The position numbers and the translations under genes are program-made. DNA of 64,000 bases from Actinomadura rudentiformis. GTDB lineage: Bacteria; Actinomycetota; Actinomycetes; Streptosporangiales; Streptosporangiaceae. Shown here one piece after another: positions 1 to 7,931 of this stretch. The notes under the pieces were generated by a model. The model was not told the DNA's origin, made no database searches, and worked only from the letters and a program-made list of their open reading frames with translations. The first letter of the stretch is position 1; each line of letters begins with the position of its first letter. Where the stretch lies: contig NZ_WBMT01000007.1 of assembly GCF_008923185.1 (NCBI RefSeq), forward strand, positions 62,001 to 126,000, written 5' to 3'.

Positions 1-2
1 GG

Positions 3-290
3 CTCTGCCTCTACCGCGACGAGCACGACAGTGTCGCCTGGCACGGCGACCGGACCGGGCGAGGCCGGGCCGAGGACACCATGGTCGCGATCATCTCGTT
101 CGGCGCGCCTCGTTCGTTGTTGCTTCGACCGCGCGGCGGCGGCGCGGCACGGCGCTACGGCATGGGCCCGGGCGACCTGCTGGTGATGGGCGGCAGTTGC
201 CAGCGCACGTGGGAGCACGCGATTCCCAAAAGCACCAAGGCCGCCGGGCCAAGGATCAGCGTGCAGTTCCGCCCCCGCGGCGTTCGCTGA
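3..290 (+). CDS. AlkB-like 2-oxoglutarate/Fe(II) dioxygenase, 3' end only
   Basis: The reading frame is open from the window edge to TGA at 288-290, so about 95 C-terminal residues remain. They carry the fold signature of the AlkB DNA/RNA alkyl-repair dioxygenases: the iron-binding H-x-D in WHGD, the distal iron His in TWEHAIPK, and the terminal arginine-rich RISVQFRPR that contacts 2-oxoglutarate in this family. The family removes alkyl groups from damaged bases by oxidation. The N-terminal nucleotide-recognition lid lies outside the window, so the substrate class cannot be judged. A tandem repeat starts within the stop codon region. Confidence 0.85.
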   Translation, partial: LCLYRDEHDSVAWHGDRTGRGRAEDTMVAIISFGAPRSLLLRPRGGGAARRYGMGPGDLLVMGGSCQRTWEHAIPKSTKAAGPRISVQFRPRGVR

Positions 291-360
291 AACGACGCCG
301 GAACGGCACTGGAACGGCACTGGAGCGCGCTGGAACGGCGCTGGAACGGCGGCGAATAGG
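285..360 (+). repeat. 11-bp tandem repeat starting on the stop codon
   Basis: Seven units of about 11 bp (one of 10) run without gap, consensus CGCTGGAACGG. The first unit, CGCTGAAACGA at 285-295, contains the TGA stop of the AlkB-like gene aligned with TGG of the other units. No coding function is apparent. Confidence 0.8.
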
Positions 361-443
361 TCACGGTGGCCCCAAGCGCTACTTGCGTGATCTAAGGTGC
401 CCTTGGGTCAATTGACAATTCCAAGGACAGGGGGCCGGTAGGC

Positions 444-1187
444 ATGCGCCTGAAGATCGCCGGACTTGCGTTGGTCGCCGGGGCCGTGGTGGCACCGCTC
501 ATCTCCTCACCGGCCGAGGCCGCCGCACCCTCGGCGAGCGCTCCGAGCACCGCGGCCACGACGGCGGCGAGAGCCGCTGCGCCGCCCACGCTCTACTACG
601 GCTCCAAGGGCAAGTACGTCACCTACCTGCAGAAGCGCCTGCGGGCGCTTCGCTACGACCCGGGCTCGATCAACGGGAAGTACGGCAAGGACACGCTCTA
701 CGCCGTGTGGGCGTTCCAGAAGGTGAACGGTCTCAAGCCCGGCAGCAAGGGCACCGTCGGCAAGGGCACCTGGGCGGCGCTGGCGAAGCCCAAGTCGCCC
801 GTGCGGATCGTCAAGAAGCCGGCCGCCAGCCGCGTGGAGATCTCCAAGAAGCGCCAGCTCGTCGTGGTCTACAAGAACAACAAGGTCTACCTGATCACGC
901 ACACCTCGACCGGCAACAACAAGCGTTACTGCTACAAGGGCGAGTGCGACGTCGCGCGCACGCCGGTCGGCAACTTCAAGGTCACCCGCAAGATCAACGG
1001 CTGGCGGCACGCCAAGCTCGGCGACCTCTACAAGCCGATCTACTTCTACCGGGGCTACGCGCTGCACGGCTCGCCGAGCGTGCCGCTCTACCCGGCCTCG
1101 CACGGCTGCGCGCGCCTGCCGATGAAGCACACCGCCGACCTGATGTTCAAGATCATCCCGGTCGGCTTCCGCGTCTACGTGCGCTGA
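444..1187 (+). CDS. Secreted L,D-transpeptidase with peptidoglycan-binding domain
   Basis: This 247-residue exported protein should form 3-3 crosslinks in, or otherwise remodel, peptidoglycan outside the membrane. A signal peptide (about residues 1-27, ending AEA-AAP) is followed by a short Ala/Thr linker, a PG_binding_1 domain (about 50-115) and a YkuD catalytic domain (about 128-247). The YkuD signature is complete: His208 in ALHGS and the SHGCARL motif with catalytic Cys222. The domain order is the usual actinobacterial one. A purine-rich stretch before ATG 444 can serve as ribosome-binding site. It stands alone between the AlkB-like gene and a terminator. Confidence 0.92.
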   Translation: MRLKIAGLALVAGAVVAPLISSPAEAAAPSASAPSTAATTAARAAAPPTLYYGSKGKYVTYLQKRLRALRYDPGSINGKYGKDTLYAVWAFQKVNGLKPGSKGTVGKGTWAALAKPKSPVRIVKKPAASRVEISKKRQLVVVYKNNKVYLITHTSTGNNKRYCYKGECDVARTPVGNFKVTRKINGWRHAKLGDLYKPIYFYRGYALHGSPSVPLYPASHGCARLPMKHTADLMFKIIPVGFRVYVR

Positions 1188-1246
1188 CCCGGAGCCACAA
1201 AGCAGCGAGCCACCACCGCATCAAGCACCACAGAACCGAGCACGAC

Positions 1247-1285
1247 AAAGGCCCGTGATCGTCCCAGCGGCGGCCACGGGCCTTT
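1247..1285. terminator. Bidirectional terminator-like hairpin
   Basis: Perfect 11-bp inverted repeat, AAAGGCCCGTG (1247-1257) and CACGGGCCTTT (1275-1285), lying between the convergent L,D-transpeptidase and VOC genes. The A/T flanks make it usable from both sides. Confidence 0.75.
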
Positions 1286-1299
1286 CGCATGGGCCACGC

Positions 1300-1755
1300 C
1301 TACTGGCCCGCCTGCTCCTGACCTGCCTGCTCCTGGCCCGCCTGCTCCATGGCGGCCCGGTCCATGTACATGACCTCCCAGTGGTGGCCGTCGGGGTCCT
1401 GGAAGCTGCGGCCGTACATCGGTCCCATGTCCATGGTGTCGCTGGCGGGCGAGCCACCCGACGCCAGCGCCGTGTCGACGAGCCGGTCGACCTCCTCACG
1501 GCTGTCCGCGGACAGCCCAATCATGGTCTCGGTGGTCGTCGCGGCGTCGGCGGTCGCCTTCCCCTTGGGCAGGAACCCGGCGAAGAACTGCTCGGTGAGC
1601 AGCATGGCGTAGTTGTGTCCCTCGGCGAGCACCAGGCAGGCCGCGTTCTCGTCGGTGAACATCGGGTCGAACGAGTAGCCGAGCTTGCTCCAGAAGGCCT
1701 TGGCCTGCTCGAGGTCCCGCACGGCGAGGTTCACGAAAATCATCTGGCCGGCCAT
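1300..1755 (-). CDS. VOC (glyoxalase/bleomycin-resistance fold) family protein
   Basis: A 151-residue protein with the VOC start motif IFVNLAVRDLEQAKAFW, the central ENAACLVLAEG strand and the terminal DPDGHHWEVMYMD. This is the extradiol-dioxygenase/glyoxalase-like fold in the single-domain form annotated as glyoxalase-like or lactoylglutathione-lyase-related; the substrate is unknown. ATG 1755 is preferred because GGAG lies 6 nt upstream; an ATG two codons earlier abuts the same site. The C-terminus ends in three exact EQAGQ pentapeptides encoded by a 15-bp tandem repeat, beyond the conserved fold. The TetR gene lies upstream on the same strand. Confidence 0.8.
   Translation of the reverse strand: MAGQMIFVNLAVRDLEQAKAFWSKLGYSFDPMFTDENAACLVLAEGHNYAMLLTEQFFAGFLPKGKATADAATTTETMIGLSADSREEVDRLVDTALASGGSPASDTMDMGPMYGRSFQDPDGHHWEVMYMDRAAMEQAGQEQAGQEQAGQ
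1303..1347 (-). repeat. 15-bp coding tandem repeat (EQAGQ x3)
   Basis: Three near-identical copies of GAGCAGGCGGGCCAG encode the last 15 residues of the VOC protein. The stop context that follows, CAGTAGGCGTGGCC, looks like a degenerate further unit in which GAG became TAG. Confidence 0.8.
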
Positions 1756-1834
1756 GGTCATCTCCTTCACGGCTGCGCTGAGCCGAACGTTGGAACGTGG
1801 TGTCGTGGAGGTAGACCATGGCCATTTCGAAAAC

Positions 1835-2446
1835 TCATCGGAGATCAAGCGTCGGATCCGGCTCGCGTGACGGCTCGCGCGGCAGGGCGCGCTCGACGGC
1901 CGCGGCCACCAGTGCGTCGATCTCCTTCTCCGTGAAGACGTCCGGCAGCGTGAGCCGCTCCACGATGAGCCAGTTCAGCGCCAGATGCAGCAGGACGACC
2001 GTGGTCTCGTCGCCCGGCAGTCCCGAGTCCCGGTGATGCGAGACGTTGGCCTGGACGTCGCGCCGGATCGTTCGCGTGAGGACCTCGCGCAACTCGGGCC
2101 GGCGAGTGGCCTCCAGGCGTAGTTCCAGGAGGGCGAGGTATCCCGAGCGGAACGCGGCGACGTTCTCCACGGTGGTGCGCATGACCTCGGTGAGGCGCTC
2201 CCTGGTCCGCGGTCCCGCCAGGTTCCGGGTGATCGTGGCCTCGTCCGGCTGGTAGCGCTCGTAGATCCGGCCGCCGACCTGGTTGAACAGGTCGTCCCGG
2301 TTGGCGAAGTAGTTCGAGGCCGTACCGATCGGGCAGCCCGCCTCGGCGTCGATGGCCCGGAACGTCAGGCCGCGGGCACCCTCCCTGGCCAGGACCTCGA
2401 TGGCCGCGTCGATGAGCGCAGCACGACGCTCCAGGTTCTGCCGCAT
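1835..2446 (-). CDS. TetR/AcrR family transcriptional regulator
   Basis: A 203-residue repressor-type protein. The N-terminal TetR helix-turn-helix spans about residues 8-55 (LIDAAIEVLAREG, then GCPIGTASNYFANRDDLF, where this family reads the operator). The rest is the helical ligand-binding and dimerisation domain, not recognisable to a subfamily. GGAGGA lies 4 nt before ATG 2446. The gene is divergent from the two RibD-like reductases, and a 28-bp palindrome in the shared interval is the obvious operator. The downstream VOC gene on the same strand may be co-regulated; a drug or electrophile response is plausible but inferred. Confidence 0.9.
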   Translation of the reverse strand: MRQNLERRAALIDAAIEVLAREGARGLTFRAIDAEAGCPIGTASNYFANRDDLFNQVGGRIYERYQPDEATITRNLAGPRTRERLTEVMRTTVENVAAFRSGYLALLELRLEATRRPELREVLTRTIRRDVQANVSHHRDSGLPGDETTVVLLHLALNWLIVERLTLPDVFTEKEIDALVAAAVERALPREPSREPDPTLDLR

Positions 2447-2468
2447 TCCGTCCTCCGTGAATCAAGGG

Positions 2469-2532
2469 TTGACACCACTACGGGCACAGTACTACGTTCA
2501 GACCACTACATCCGAAGCACTTCGAATGGAGT
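2469..2532 (+). promoter_or_regulatory. Promoter and TetR-type operator for the reductase pair
   Basis: TTGACA at 2469-2474 is followed after 18 nt by TACGTT at 2493-2498, a good sigma-70-type promoter. Positions 2505-2532 form an imperfect palindrome of pattern ACTnCATnCGAAG-2-CTTCGnATGnAGT that would cover the predicted start site and reach to 6 nt before the ATG of the first reductase. This suits repression by the divergent TetR protein. Confidence 0.65.
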
Positions 2533-2538
2533 AGCCAG

Positions 2539-3117
2539 ATGCGAAGCCTGACCTACTACGTGGCGAGCACGATCGACGGCTTCATCGGCGGCCCGGACGG
2601 GAAGTCCGAGTTCTTCCCCTGGTCGGCCGACATGATGGAGTACCTGAACGAGGGCATGCCCGAGACCGTCCCGACCGCCTTCCGGGCACCCGCGGGCTTG
2701 GCGGACGCGGCGAACAGGCGCTTCGACACGGTGCTGATGGGCGCCGGGACCTACCGCATGGGCCTGGAGGACGGGATCATCAGCCCCTGGCGGCACCTGC
2801 GGCAGTACGTGTTCTCCGGCAGCATCACGGAGATCGACGAGCCCGGGGTCACGCTGGTCCCGAGCGACCCGATCGGGGCGGTGCGGCGGCTGAAGAACGA
2901 GGAAGGCGGGCTCGGCATCTGGTTGTCCGGCGGCGGGAGGCTCGCCGGCTCCCTGCTCCCGGAGATCGACGAGCTCATCATCAAGCTCTACCCGGTCGTC
3001 ATCGGCGCGGGCATCCCGGTCTTCGCCACCAAAGAGCTCAAGGTCGGCCATTTCGACCTGACCGGCACGCGCATGTTCAGCAACGGCGCGGCCGTTCTGA
3101 CCTACACCAAGAAGTGA
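2539..3117 (+). CDS. Dihydrofolate reductase family protein (RibD C-terminal domain), copy 1
   Basis: A 192-residue NADPH-dependent reductase of the RibD_C/DHFR-like superfamily. It starts with YYVASTIDGFIGGPDG, the family's nucleotide-binding strand and turn, and contains GIWLSGGGRLAGSLL and DELIIKLYPVVIGAG, the two conserved C-terminal segments. The substrate is unknown; these stand-alone proteins are seldom true folate reductases. GGAG lies 7 nt before ATG 2539. It is followed 10 bp later by a paralogue of the same length, so the pair came from tandem duplication and is probably cotranscribed from the TetR-controlled promoter. Confidence 0.88.
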   Translation: MRSLTYYVASTIDGFIGGPDGKSEFFPWSADMMEYLNEGMPETVPTAFRAPAGLADAANRRFDTVLMGAGTYRMGLEDGIISPWRHLRQYVFSGSITEIDEPGVTLVPSDPIGAVRRLKNEEGGLGIWLSGGGRLAGSLLPEIDELIIKLYPVVIGAGIPVFATKELKVGHFDLTGTRMFSNGAAVLTYTKK

Positions 3118-3127
3118 GGAAGCCTTC

Positions 3128-3709
3128 ATGCGAAAGCTCGTCTACTTCATCGGAACGACCATCGACGGCTTCATCGCCGCCCCGGACGGCGACCTGGCCT
3201 TCTTCCCGCTCACCGACGACGTCGTGACGTTCCTGAGCTCGGAGTACCCGGAGACGCTGCCCGTCCAGGTCCGCGAGCAGCTCGGGATCGCCGACGCCGC
3301 GAACCGGCGCTTCGGCACCGTCATCCAGGGCCGCGCCACGTACGCCCCGGCGATCGAGGCCGGGCTGACCAGCCCGTACCCGCACCTGCGCCAGTACGTG
3401 GTCTCGGAGACGCTCACCCCGAGTCCCGACCCGGCCGTGACCATCATCTCCGGCGACGTCACCGGCAAGGTCCGGGCGTTGAAAGCCGAGGAGGGCACCG
3501 AGAAGGGCAGGGACATCTTCCTGCTCGGCGGCGCGCGGCTCGCCGGATCGCTGCTTCCCGAGATCGACGAGCTGGTGGTCAAGATCTACCCGGTCGTCGC
3601 AGGTGCCGGCATCCCGATGTTCGGCACGGGCTTCTCGCCGCTTTCGTTCCGGCTCACCGGCACGCGTACGCTCGACGGCGGTATGGCCCTCCTCTCGTAC
3701 GAACGCTGA
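3128..3709 (+). CDS. Dihydrofolate reductase family protein (RibD C-terminal domain), copy 2
   Basis: A 193-residue paralogue of the preceding gene with the same landmarks: YFIGTTIDGFIAAPDG, the ANRRFGTV segment, LLGGARLAGSLLPEIDEL and YPVVAGAGIPMFG. The two proteins match in layout along their whole length but have diverged in the N-terminal third, so they may act on different substrates or as a heteromer. GAGGAAG precedes ATG 3128. The 10-bp spacing argues for one transcript. The 3' end is not closed by an obvious hairpin before the acetyltransferase gene. Confidence 0.88.
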   Translation: MRKLVYFIGTTIDGFIAAPDGDLAFFPLTDDVVTFLSSEYPETLPVQVREQLGIADAANRRFGTVIQGRATYAPAIEAGLTSPYPHLRQYVVSETLTPSPDPAVTIISGDVTGKVRALKAEEGTEKGRDIFLLGGARLAGSLLPEIDELVVKIYPVVAGAGIPMFGTGFSPLSFRLTGTRTLDGGMALLSYER

Positions 3710-3774
3710 CCACCCGGAATCTCCGGCGGCAATGCGGAGTTGCTCGGACAAAGAGATTGATCGGATGGGAAGAA

Positions 3775-4641
3775 ATGGAGACTGCGCCCATGTCGGACAG
3801 CGGCTATGGATGGGACGGCGGCGAACTCGACATCGACGCGTATCTCTCCCGGATCGGGTTCGACGGTGAACGGGCGCCAACGCTGGAGACGCTGCGGGCC
3901 CTGCAGCGCGGGCACACAACGTCGATCCCGTTCGAGAACCTGGAGATCATGCTGGGCCGCCCGATCCTGCTGGACCTGGAGAACCTCCAGGACAAGCTGG
4001 TCAGGCGCCAGCGCGGCGGTTACTGCTACGAGCACACGATCTTGTTCGCCGCCGCGCTGGAACGGCTCGGTTTCGGGGTGACCGCCCTGTCGGCACGCGT
4101 GACCTTGGGCGCGGACGAGATACGGCCCGCGACCCACGCGGTCCTGCGAGTGACGACGGCCGGCGACGACCGGGTGTGGTTGTGCGACGTCGGCTTCGGC
4201 AGGGGCCCGCTGGAGCCGATCGAGTTCGCGGACGGCGCCGAGGCGGTGCAGGACGGCTGGCGCTTCCGGCTGGAACGCAGGACCGGCGCGCTGGACACCG
4301 ACCTGTGGGTGCTCCACCAGTACGGCGGGGAGGGCTGGGTCGACCGCCACACCTTCACACTCAATCCGCAGTACTCGTTGGACTACGCGGTGGGCAACCA
4401 CTACGTCTCCACGAGCCCGCGCTCACCGTTCACCACCCGGCCGTTCGCCCAGCGGTTCGGCCCGGAGGTCCACCACGTGCTGGACGGGACCACTTGGACG
4501 ACCACCCGGCCGGACGGCTCCACGCAGACGCGCGAGGTCGAGGAATCGGAGATCCCCAAGCTGCTCGACGAGGTCTTCGGGGTGACGCTCGACGCCGCCG
4601 ACGCGGCGAGGCTCGGTCAGCCGTCCCTTACGGCCCGGTAG
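3775..4641 (+). CDS. Arylamine N-acetyltransferase
   Basis: A 288-residue NAT enzyme that transfers acetyl from acetyl-CoA to arylamines or hydrazines in the cytoplasm. The catalytic triad is complete: Cys84 in RGGYCYEH, His121 in ATHAVLR and Asp138 in LCDVGFG. The N-terminal PFENLEI motif is also typical. ATG 3775 or ATG 3790 (GGAG 9 nt upstream) are both possible; an in-frame TTG at 3757 is less likely. In actinomycetes NATs either detoxify or act as amide synthases in ansamycin clusters; no polyketide genes are near, so detoxification is more likely. The 3' end overlaps the convergent ATPase gene by 25 bp. Confidence 0.93.
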   Translation: METAPMSDSGYGWDGGELDIDAYLSRIGFDGERAPTLETLRALQRGHTTSIPFENLEIMLGRPILLDLENLQDKLVRRQRGGYCYEHTILFAAALERLGFGVTALSARVTLGADEIRPATHAVLRVTTAGDDRVWLCDVGFGRGPLEPIEFADGAEAVQDGWRFRLERRTGALDTDLWVLHQYGGEGWVDRHTFTLNPQYSLDYAVGNHYVSTSPRSPFTTRPFAQRFGPEVHHVLDGTTWTTTRPDGSTQTREVEESEIPKLLDEVFGVTLDAADAARLGQPSLTAR

Positions 4642-5039
4642 CGGACCCAGACGACCTTGCCGCCCATGGGCATCTGCCGGGTCCCCCACTCCTCGGCGAG
4701 CAGGTCCACGATCTCCAGTCCCCGGCCGCCGATCTCCTCGGGATCCGCGGCCCGGGGTGCCGGCAGGTCCGAGGACGGATCCTCCACTTCGATGCCGACC
4801 ACCCCCTCCTCCTCGGCCCAGAGCCGCAGATCGATCTGCGCGCCCGGGGCCGCGTTCACCGCGTTGGTCGCCAGCTCGCTGACGATCAGCACGAGATCGG
4901 GGGTGTGCGCCGCCATCCCCCACATCGACAGATGAAACTCGGTGAGGTCACGCAGCAGGCCGACCGCAGCAGGCACCGCACGCACCCGCTGCTCGAACCG
5001 CTGTCCGTCGAGCCCCCGCCGTCCGGTCATGATCGCCAT
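4617..5039 (-). CDS. RsbW-like ATP-binding protein (anti-sigma or sensor-type HATPase)
   Basis: A GHKL ATPase of about 140 residues without a phosphoacceptor domain, the size of actinobacterial RsbW-like serine kinases/anti-sigma factors. The N-box is ELATNAV, the G1 box VEDPSSDLP and the G2 box GGRGLEIV. ATG 5039 sits next to GGAGAG, and another ATG lies three codons on; the frame stays open up to 5159 but that extension is not conserved in character. No sigma factor or STAS antagonist lies beside it, so its partner is unknown. The last 25 bp overlap the NAT gene tail to tail. Confidence 0.85.
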   Translation of the reverse strand: MAIMTGRRGLDGQRFEQRVRAVPAAVGLLRDLTEFHLSMWGMAAHTPDLVLIVSELATNAVNAAPGAQIDLRLWAEEEGVVGIEVEDPSSDLPAPRAADPEEIGGRGLEIVDLLAEEWGTRQMPMGGKVVWVRYRAVRDG

Positions 5040-5168
5040 CTCTCCGCCCTCGCGGTCGAGATCGAGAGGCCACGTCGCTCTCGGCGCCTCCCCAACGAGG
5101 TGTTTGTGACGCGATCGGCCCCGATGGTCTTTTTCAGTCCGCAGTACGGACGCCACCACGGCCAGGGT

Positions 5169-6569
5169 TCAACGGTCTCGGGACTCGCCGATGACCTCGG
5201 ACGACGACCACCGGTCCGCCGGCGGCGAAGTGGCCCCCGGCAGGACGGACGGCTCCGTGTGGACAGACGTCTCCACACGGAGGGACGGCTGGGTGACTGA
5301 CGAGGGGACGGCGGCCGGCGGCCGTTGGGCGGGCGGCGTCGGCGGCGGCATCGGGGACGACGGAAGCTGAACATGCAGCACGAGGCCGCCCTCAGGGCGG
5401 GGCGAGGCGGTCACGGTGCCGCCGTGGGCGGTGGCGGTGGCGCGGACGATGGACAGGCCGAGGCCGGTGCCGCGGTCGGAGCGCACCCGGTCGTTGCCCA
5501 GCCGGCGGAACGGCTCGAAGATCGTTTCTGTCTCGTACGGCGGGACCACGGGGCCGGTGTTGGCCACGGTCAGCTCGACCCAGCCGTTGTGGCGCGCGGT
5601 CCTGATCCACAACTCGCCGCCCTCGGTGTTGTGCCGGACGGCGTTCTCCACCAGGTTCTGGACGAGCCGTTCGACCAGGACGGGATCACCGGCGGTGGGC
5701 GCGGGGTCGAGGCGGCGGTGGGTGGTCACACCGCGTTCGGCTGCCTCGGCGGAGGCCTGGTCCAGGACGTGCCCGGCCACCACGGCCAGGTCGAGCGGCG
5801 ACCTGTCGACCACGGCGTTCTCCGTGCCCGCGAGCGTGAGGAGGCCGTCGATGAGCCGTTCGTGCCTGGTGTTGACGACCAGCAGCGACTCGCCCAGCCG
5901 TTTGACGTCGTCGGTCGCGTCCGGACGGCGCACCGCCACGTCCACCAGCGTCCGGTTGATCGCCAGCGGGGTGCGCAGCTCGTGCGAGGCGTTGGCGACG
6001 AACCTGCGCTGGCCGTCGAACGCCCGCGCCAGCCGTTCCAGCATCGCGTCGAAGGTGTCGGCCAGTTCTTTAACGTCGTCGCGCGGGCCCGTGTAGGCGA
6101 TGCGTTCGCCCAGATGCTGGCTCCGCGTCACGCGCCGCGCGGTCTCGGTGATCGAGTGCAGCGGGCGCAGCGCCCGGTCCGCGAAGATCCAGCCGAGCCC
6201 CAGCGCGACCGCACCGACCAGACCGAGGGCGATCGAGCCGTAGGTGAGCAGGGCGTTCAACGTCTCCCGCTGGGTCTGGCCCTCGGCCTCCACCAGGAGC
6301 TCGCCGACCTGGTCGGGCCGGTACACGGTTCCCGGTGGCGCCTCCTTGAATTCCCTGACGAACATGCCTTCGGATGGGGGAATCCCCGAGCCCTCCGGCC
6401 GGGGGGAGCTGCTGGAGACGAACTTCTCGGACCCTCCGGGGAGGCTGCTCTTGACCAGGAAGTAGGTCAGGGCGAGCAGGACGATGCCGCCGACCAGGAA
6501 CAGGCCGCCGTACACCAGTGCCAGCCGGACCCTGATCGTGGGCCGGAGTGCCGCGGTGAGCGTCGTCAT
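5169..6569 (-). CDS. Two-component sensor histidine kinase
   Basis: A 466-residue membrane kinase: TM helices at about 15-38 and 107-130 enclose a 65-residue extracytoplasmic loop, followed by HAMP (about 130-182), HisKA with His196 in NASHELRTPL, and HATPase_c (N-box LVENAVRHN, G2 GRGTGLGLSIV). A Pro/Ser-rich tail of about 65 residues extends beyond the ATPase domain and is unusual. Its start overlaps the response regulator stop by 4 bp (ATGA), so the two are coupled. The pair is divergent from the efflux operon, its likely target. Confidence 0.93.
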   Translation of the reverse strand: MTTLTAALRPTIRVRLALVYGGLFLVGGIVLLALTYFLVKSSLPGGSEKFVSSSSPRPEGSGIPPSEGMFVREFKEAPPGTVYRPDQVGELLVEAEGQTQRETLNALLTYGSIALGLVGAVALGLGWIFADRALRPLHSITETARRVTRSQHLGERIAYTGPRDDVKELADTFDAMLERLARAFDGQRRFVANASHELRTPLAINRTLVDVAVRRPDATDDVKRLGESLLVVNTRHERLIDGLLTLAGTENAVVDRSPLDLAVVAGHVLDQASAEAAERGVTTHRRLDPAPTAGDPVLVERLVQNLVENAVRHNTEGGELWIRTARHNGWVELTVANTGPVVPPYETETIFEPFRRLGNDRVRSDRGTGLGLSIVRATATAHGGTVTASPRPEGGLVLHVQLPSSPMPPPTPPAQRPPAAVPSSVTQPSLRVETSVHTEPSVLPGATSPPADRWSSSEVIGESRDR

Positions 6570-7222
6570 GGAATTCGGTACCCCACTCCCGGAACGGTCT
6601 CGATGACGGGCGGGTCACCGAGCTTGCGGCGCAGCTTCATCAGCGTCACCCGGACGGTGTTGGTGAACGGGTCGGTGTGCGCGTCCCAGACCTTCTCAAG
6701 GAGCTGTTCGGCCGAGACGACCTCGCCGTCCGCGCGCATCAGCTCGGCGAGCAGCCCGAACTCCTTGCGCGCGAGCTGCACGTACCGGCCCTCCCGGTAG
6801 ACCTCGCGACGGGCCGGGTCCAGCTTGATGCCCGCCCGCTCCAGCGTGGGCGGCGCCGCCGGGCGGGCGCGGCGGCCGAGGGCGTGGACGCGGGCGACCA
6901 GTTCCTCGAACGCGAACGGCTTGGTCAGGTAGTCGTCGGCGCCCAGCCGGAGGCCCTCGACACGGGCGGGCACCGTGACCGACGCGGTCAGCATGATCAC
7001 CCGGACGTGCGCGCCGGACTCCACCACCGCCTGGCACACGTCGTCGCCGTGGACGACGGGCAGGTCCCGGTCGAGCACCAGCACGTCGTAGTCGTTGACG
7101 CCGAGGTACTCGAGCGCGGCGTCCCCGTCGTACACCACGTCCACGGCCAGTGCCTCGGCCCGCAGGCCCTCGGCTATCGAATCCGCGAGCATGCGCTCGT
7201 CCTCGGCGATCAGTACGCGCAC
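6566..7222 (-). CDS. OmpR/PhoB-family response regulator
   Basis: A 218-residue regulator: receiver domain (about 1-115) with acidic pocket ED at 7-8, phosphoacceptor Asp51 in LDRDLP and Lys101 in LTKPF; winged-helix DNA-binding domain (about 125-218) ending in GVGYRIP. It is transcribed before its kinase in a 4-bp-overlap operon. The upstream region shared with the efflux operon holds an 11-bp-phased direct repeat TAACGCG that fits head-to-tail binding by this family, so control of the neighbouring transporter and of itself is the simplest reading. Confidence 0.94.
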   Translation of the reverse strand: MRVLIAEDERMLADSIAEGLRAEALAVDVVYDGDAALEYLGVNDYDVLVLDRDLPVVHGDDVCQAVVESGAHVRVIMLTASVTVPARVEGLRLGADDYLTKPFAFEELVARVHALGRRARPAAPPTLERAGIKLDPARREVYREGRYVQLARKEFGLLAELMRADGEVVSAEQLLEKVWDAHTDPFTNTVRVTLMKLRRKLGDPPVIETVPGVGYRIP

Positions 7223-7276
7223 GGTCCCCGTCCCTCATGCCACCGGTGTCCGCAGCACAGCCTGCGGCAATCGGCG

Positions 7277-7318
7277 TAACGCGGGCATAACGCGAAGTGG
7301 TTACGGGGGGTTTAACGG
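7277..7318 (+). promoter_or_regulatory. Candidate response-regulator direct repeats
   Basis: TAACGCG occurs at 7277-7283 and 7288-7294, spaced by one helical turn, and TTAACGG follows at 7312-7318. They lie in the 155-bp divergent interval between the response regulator and the lipoprotein gene. Confidence 0.45.
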
Positions 7319-7377
7319 CAACCCGCTGAACTTCGGTTCGTCCAGCCGTCCATGAAAGTCGACAAGGAGACGAATCG

Positions 7378-7929
7378 ATGCGGCGACAACTGTTCGCGAT
7401 ACCGGCCCTGTTGCCGGTGCTCGCACTCGGCCTGGCGGCCTGCGGAGGAGACGGCAAGGGCGCGAGCACCTCTCCCACCGCCAAGCAGACCGACGAACTG
7501 TCGGCAATGCGGAACTTCGCCAAATGCATGCGTGACAACGGCATCAACATGGCGGACCCGCAGCAGGGCTCGGGCGGCGGCATGGTCACCAGGGTGGAGG
7601 GCAAGAAGGGCGACGACGACCCCGGGAAGATGAAGGCCGCCGAGGCCAAGTGCAAGCACCTCATGCCGAACGGCGGGAAGCCTCCCACGCTCAGCCCGGA
7701 GGAGGTCACCAAGTTGCGGGCCTTCGCAAAGTGCATGCGCCAGCGCGGCATCAACATGCCCGATCCGGGCGACGACGGCAGGATCGAGCACAAGGTCGAG
7801 AGCAAGGGCGGCGCCGGCGTTCCCAAGGAGGAGTCGATCGGCGAGAACCCGGAGAGCCCGAAGTTCCAGGCCGCCGAGAAGGCCTGTGGTCACCTGCAGC
7901 CGGAGCGTCCCGGTCAGAAGGGGAACTGA
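7378..7929 (+). CDS. Lipoprotein with two tandem Cys-containing repeats
   Basis: A 183-residue predicted lipoprotein: hydrophobic signal and lipobox LAAC (Cys21 anchored). The mature part holds two copies of one module. The first starts NFAKCMRDNGINMADP and ends AAEAKCKHLMP; the second starts AFAKCMRQRGINMPDP and ends AAEKACGHLQP. Each copy keeps two cysteines, which suggests one disulfide per module. The function is not known; similar small lipoproteins occur beside actinobacterial MacB-type exporters. Only 2 bp separate it from the adaptor gene, so it belongs to the same complex or transcript. Confidence 0.85.
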   Translation: MRRQLFAIPALLPVLALGLAACGGDGKGASTSPTAKQTDELSAMRNFAKCMRDNGINMADPQQGSGGGMVTRVEGKKGDDDPGKMKAAEAKCKHLMPNGGKPPTLSPEEVTKLRAFAKCMRQRGINMPDPGDDGRIEHKVESKGGAGVPKEESIGENPESPKFQAAEKACGHLQPERPGQKGN

Positions 7930-7931
7930 CC

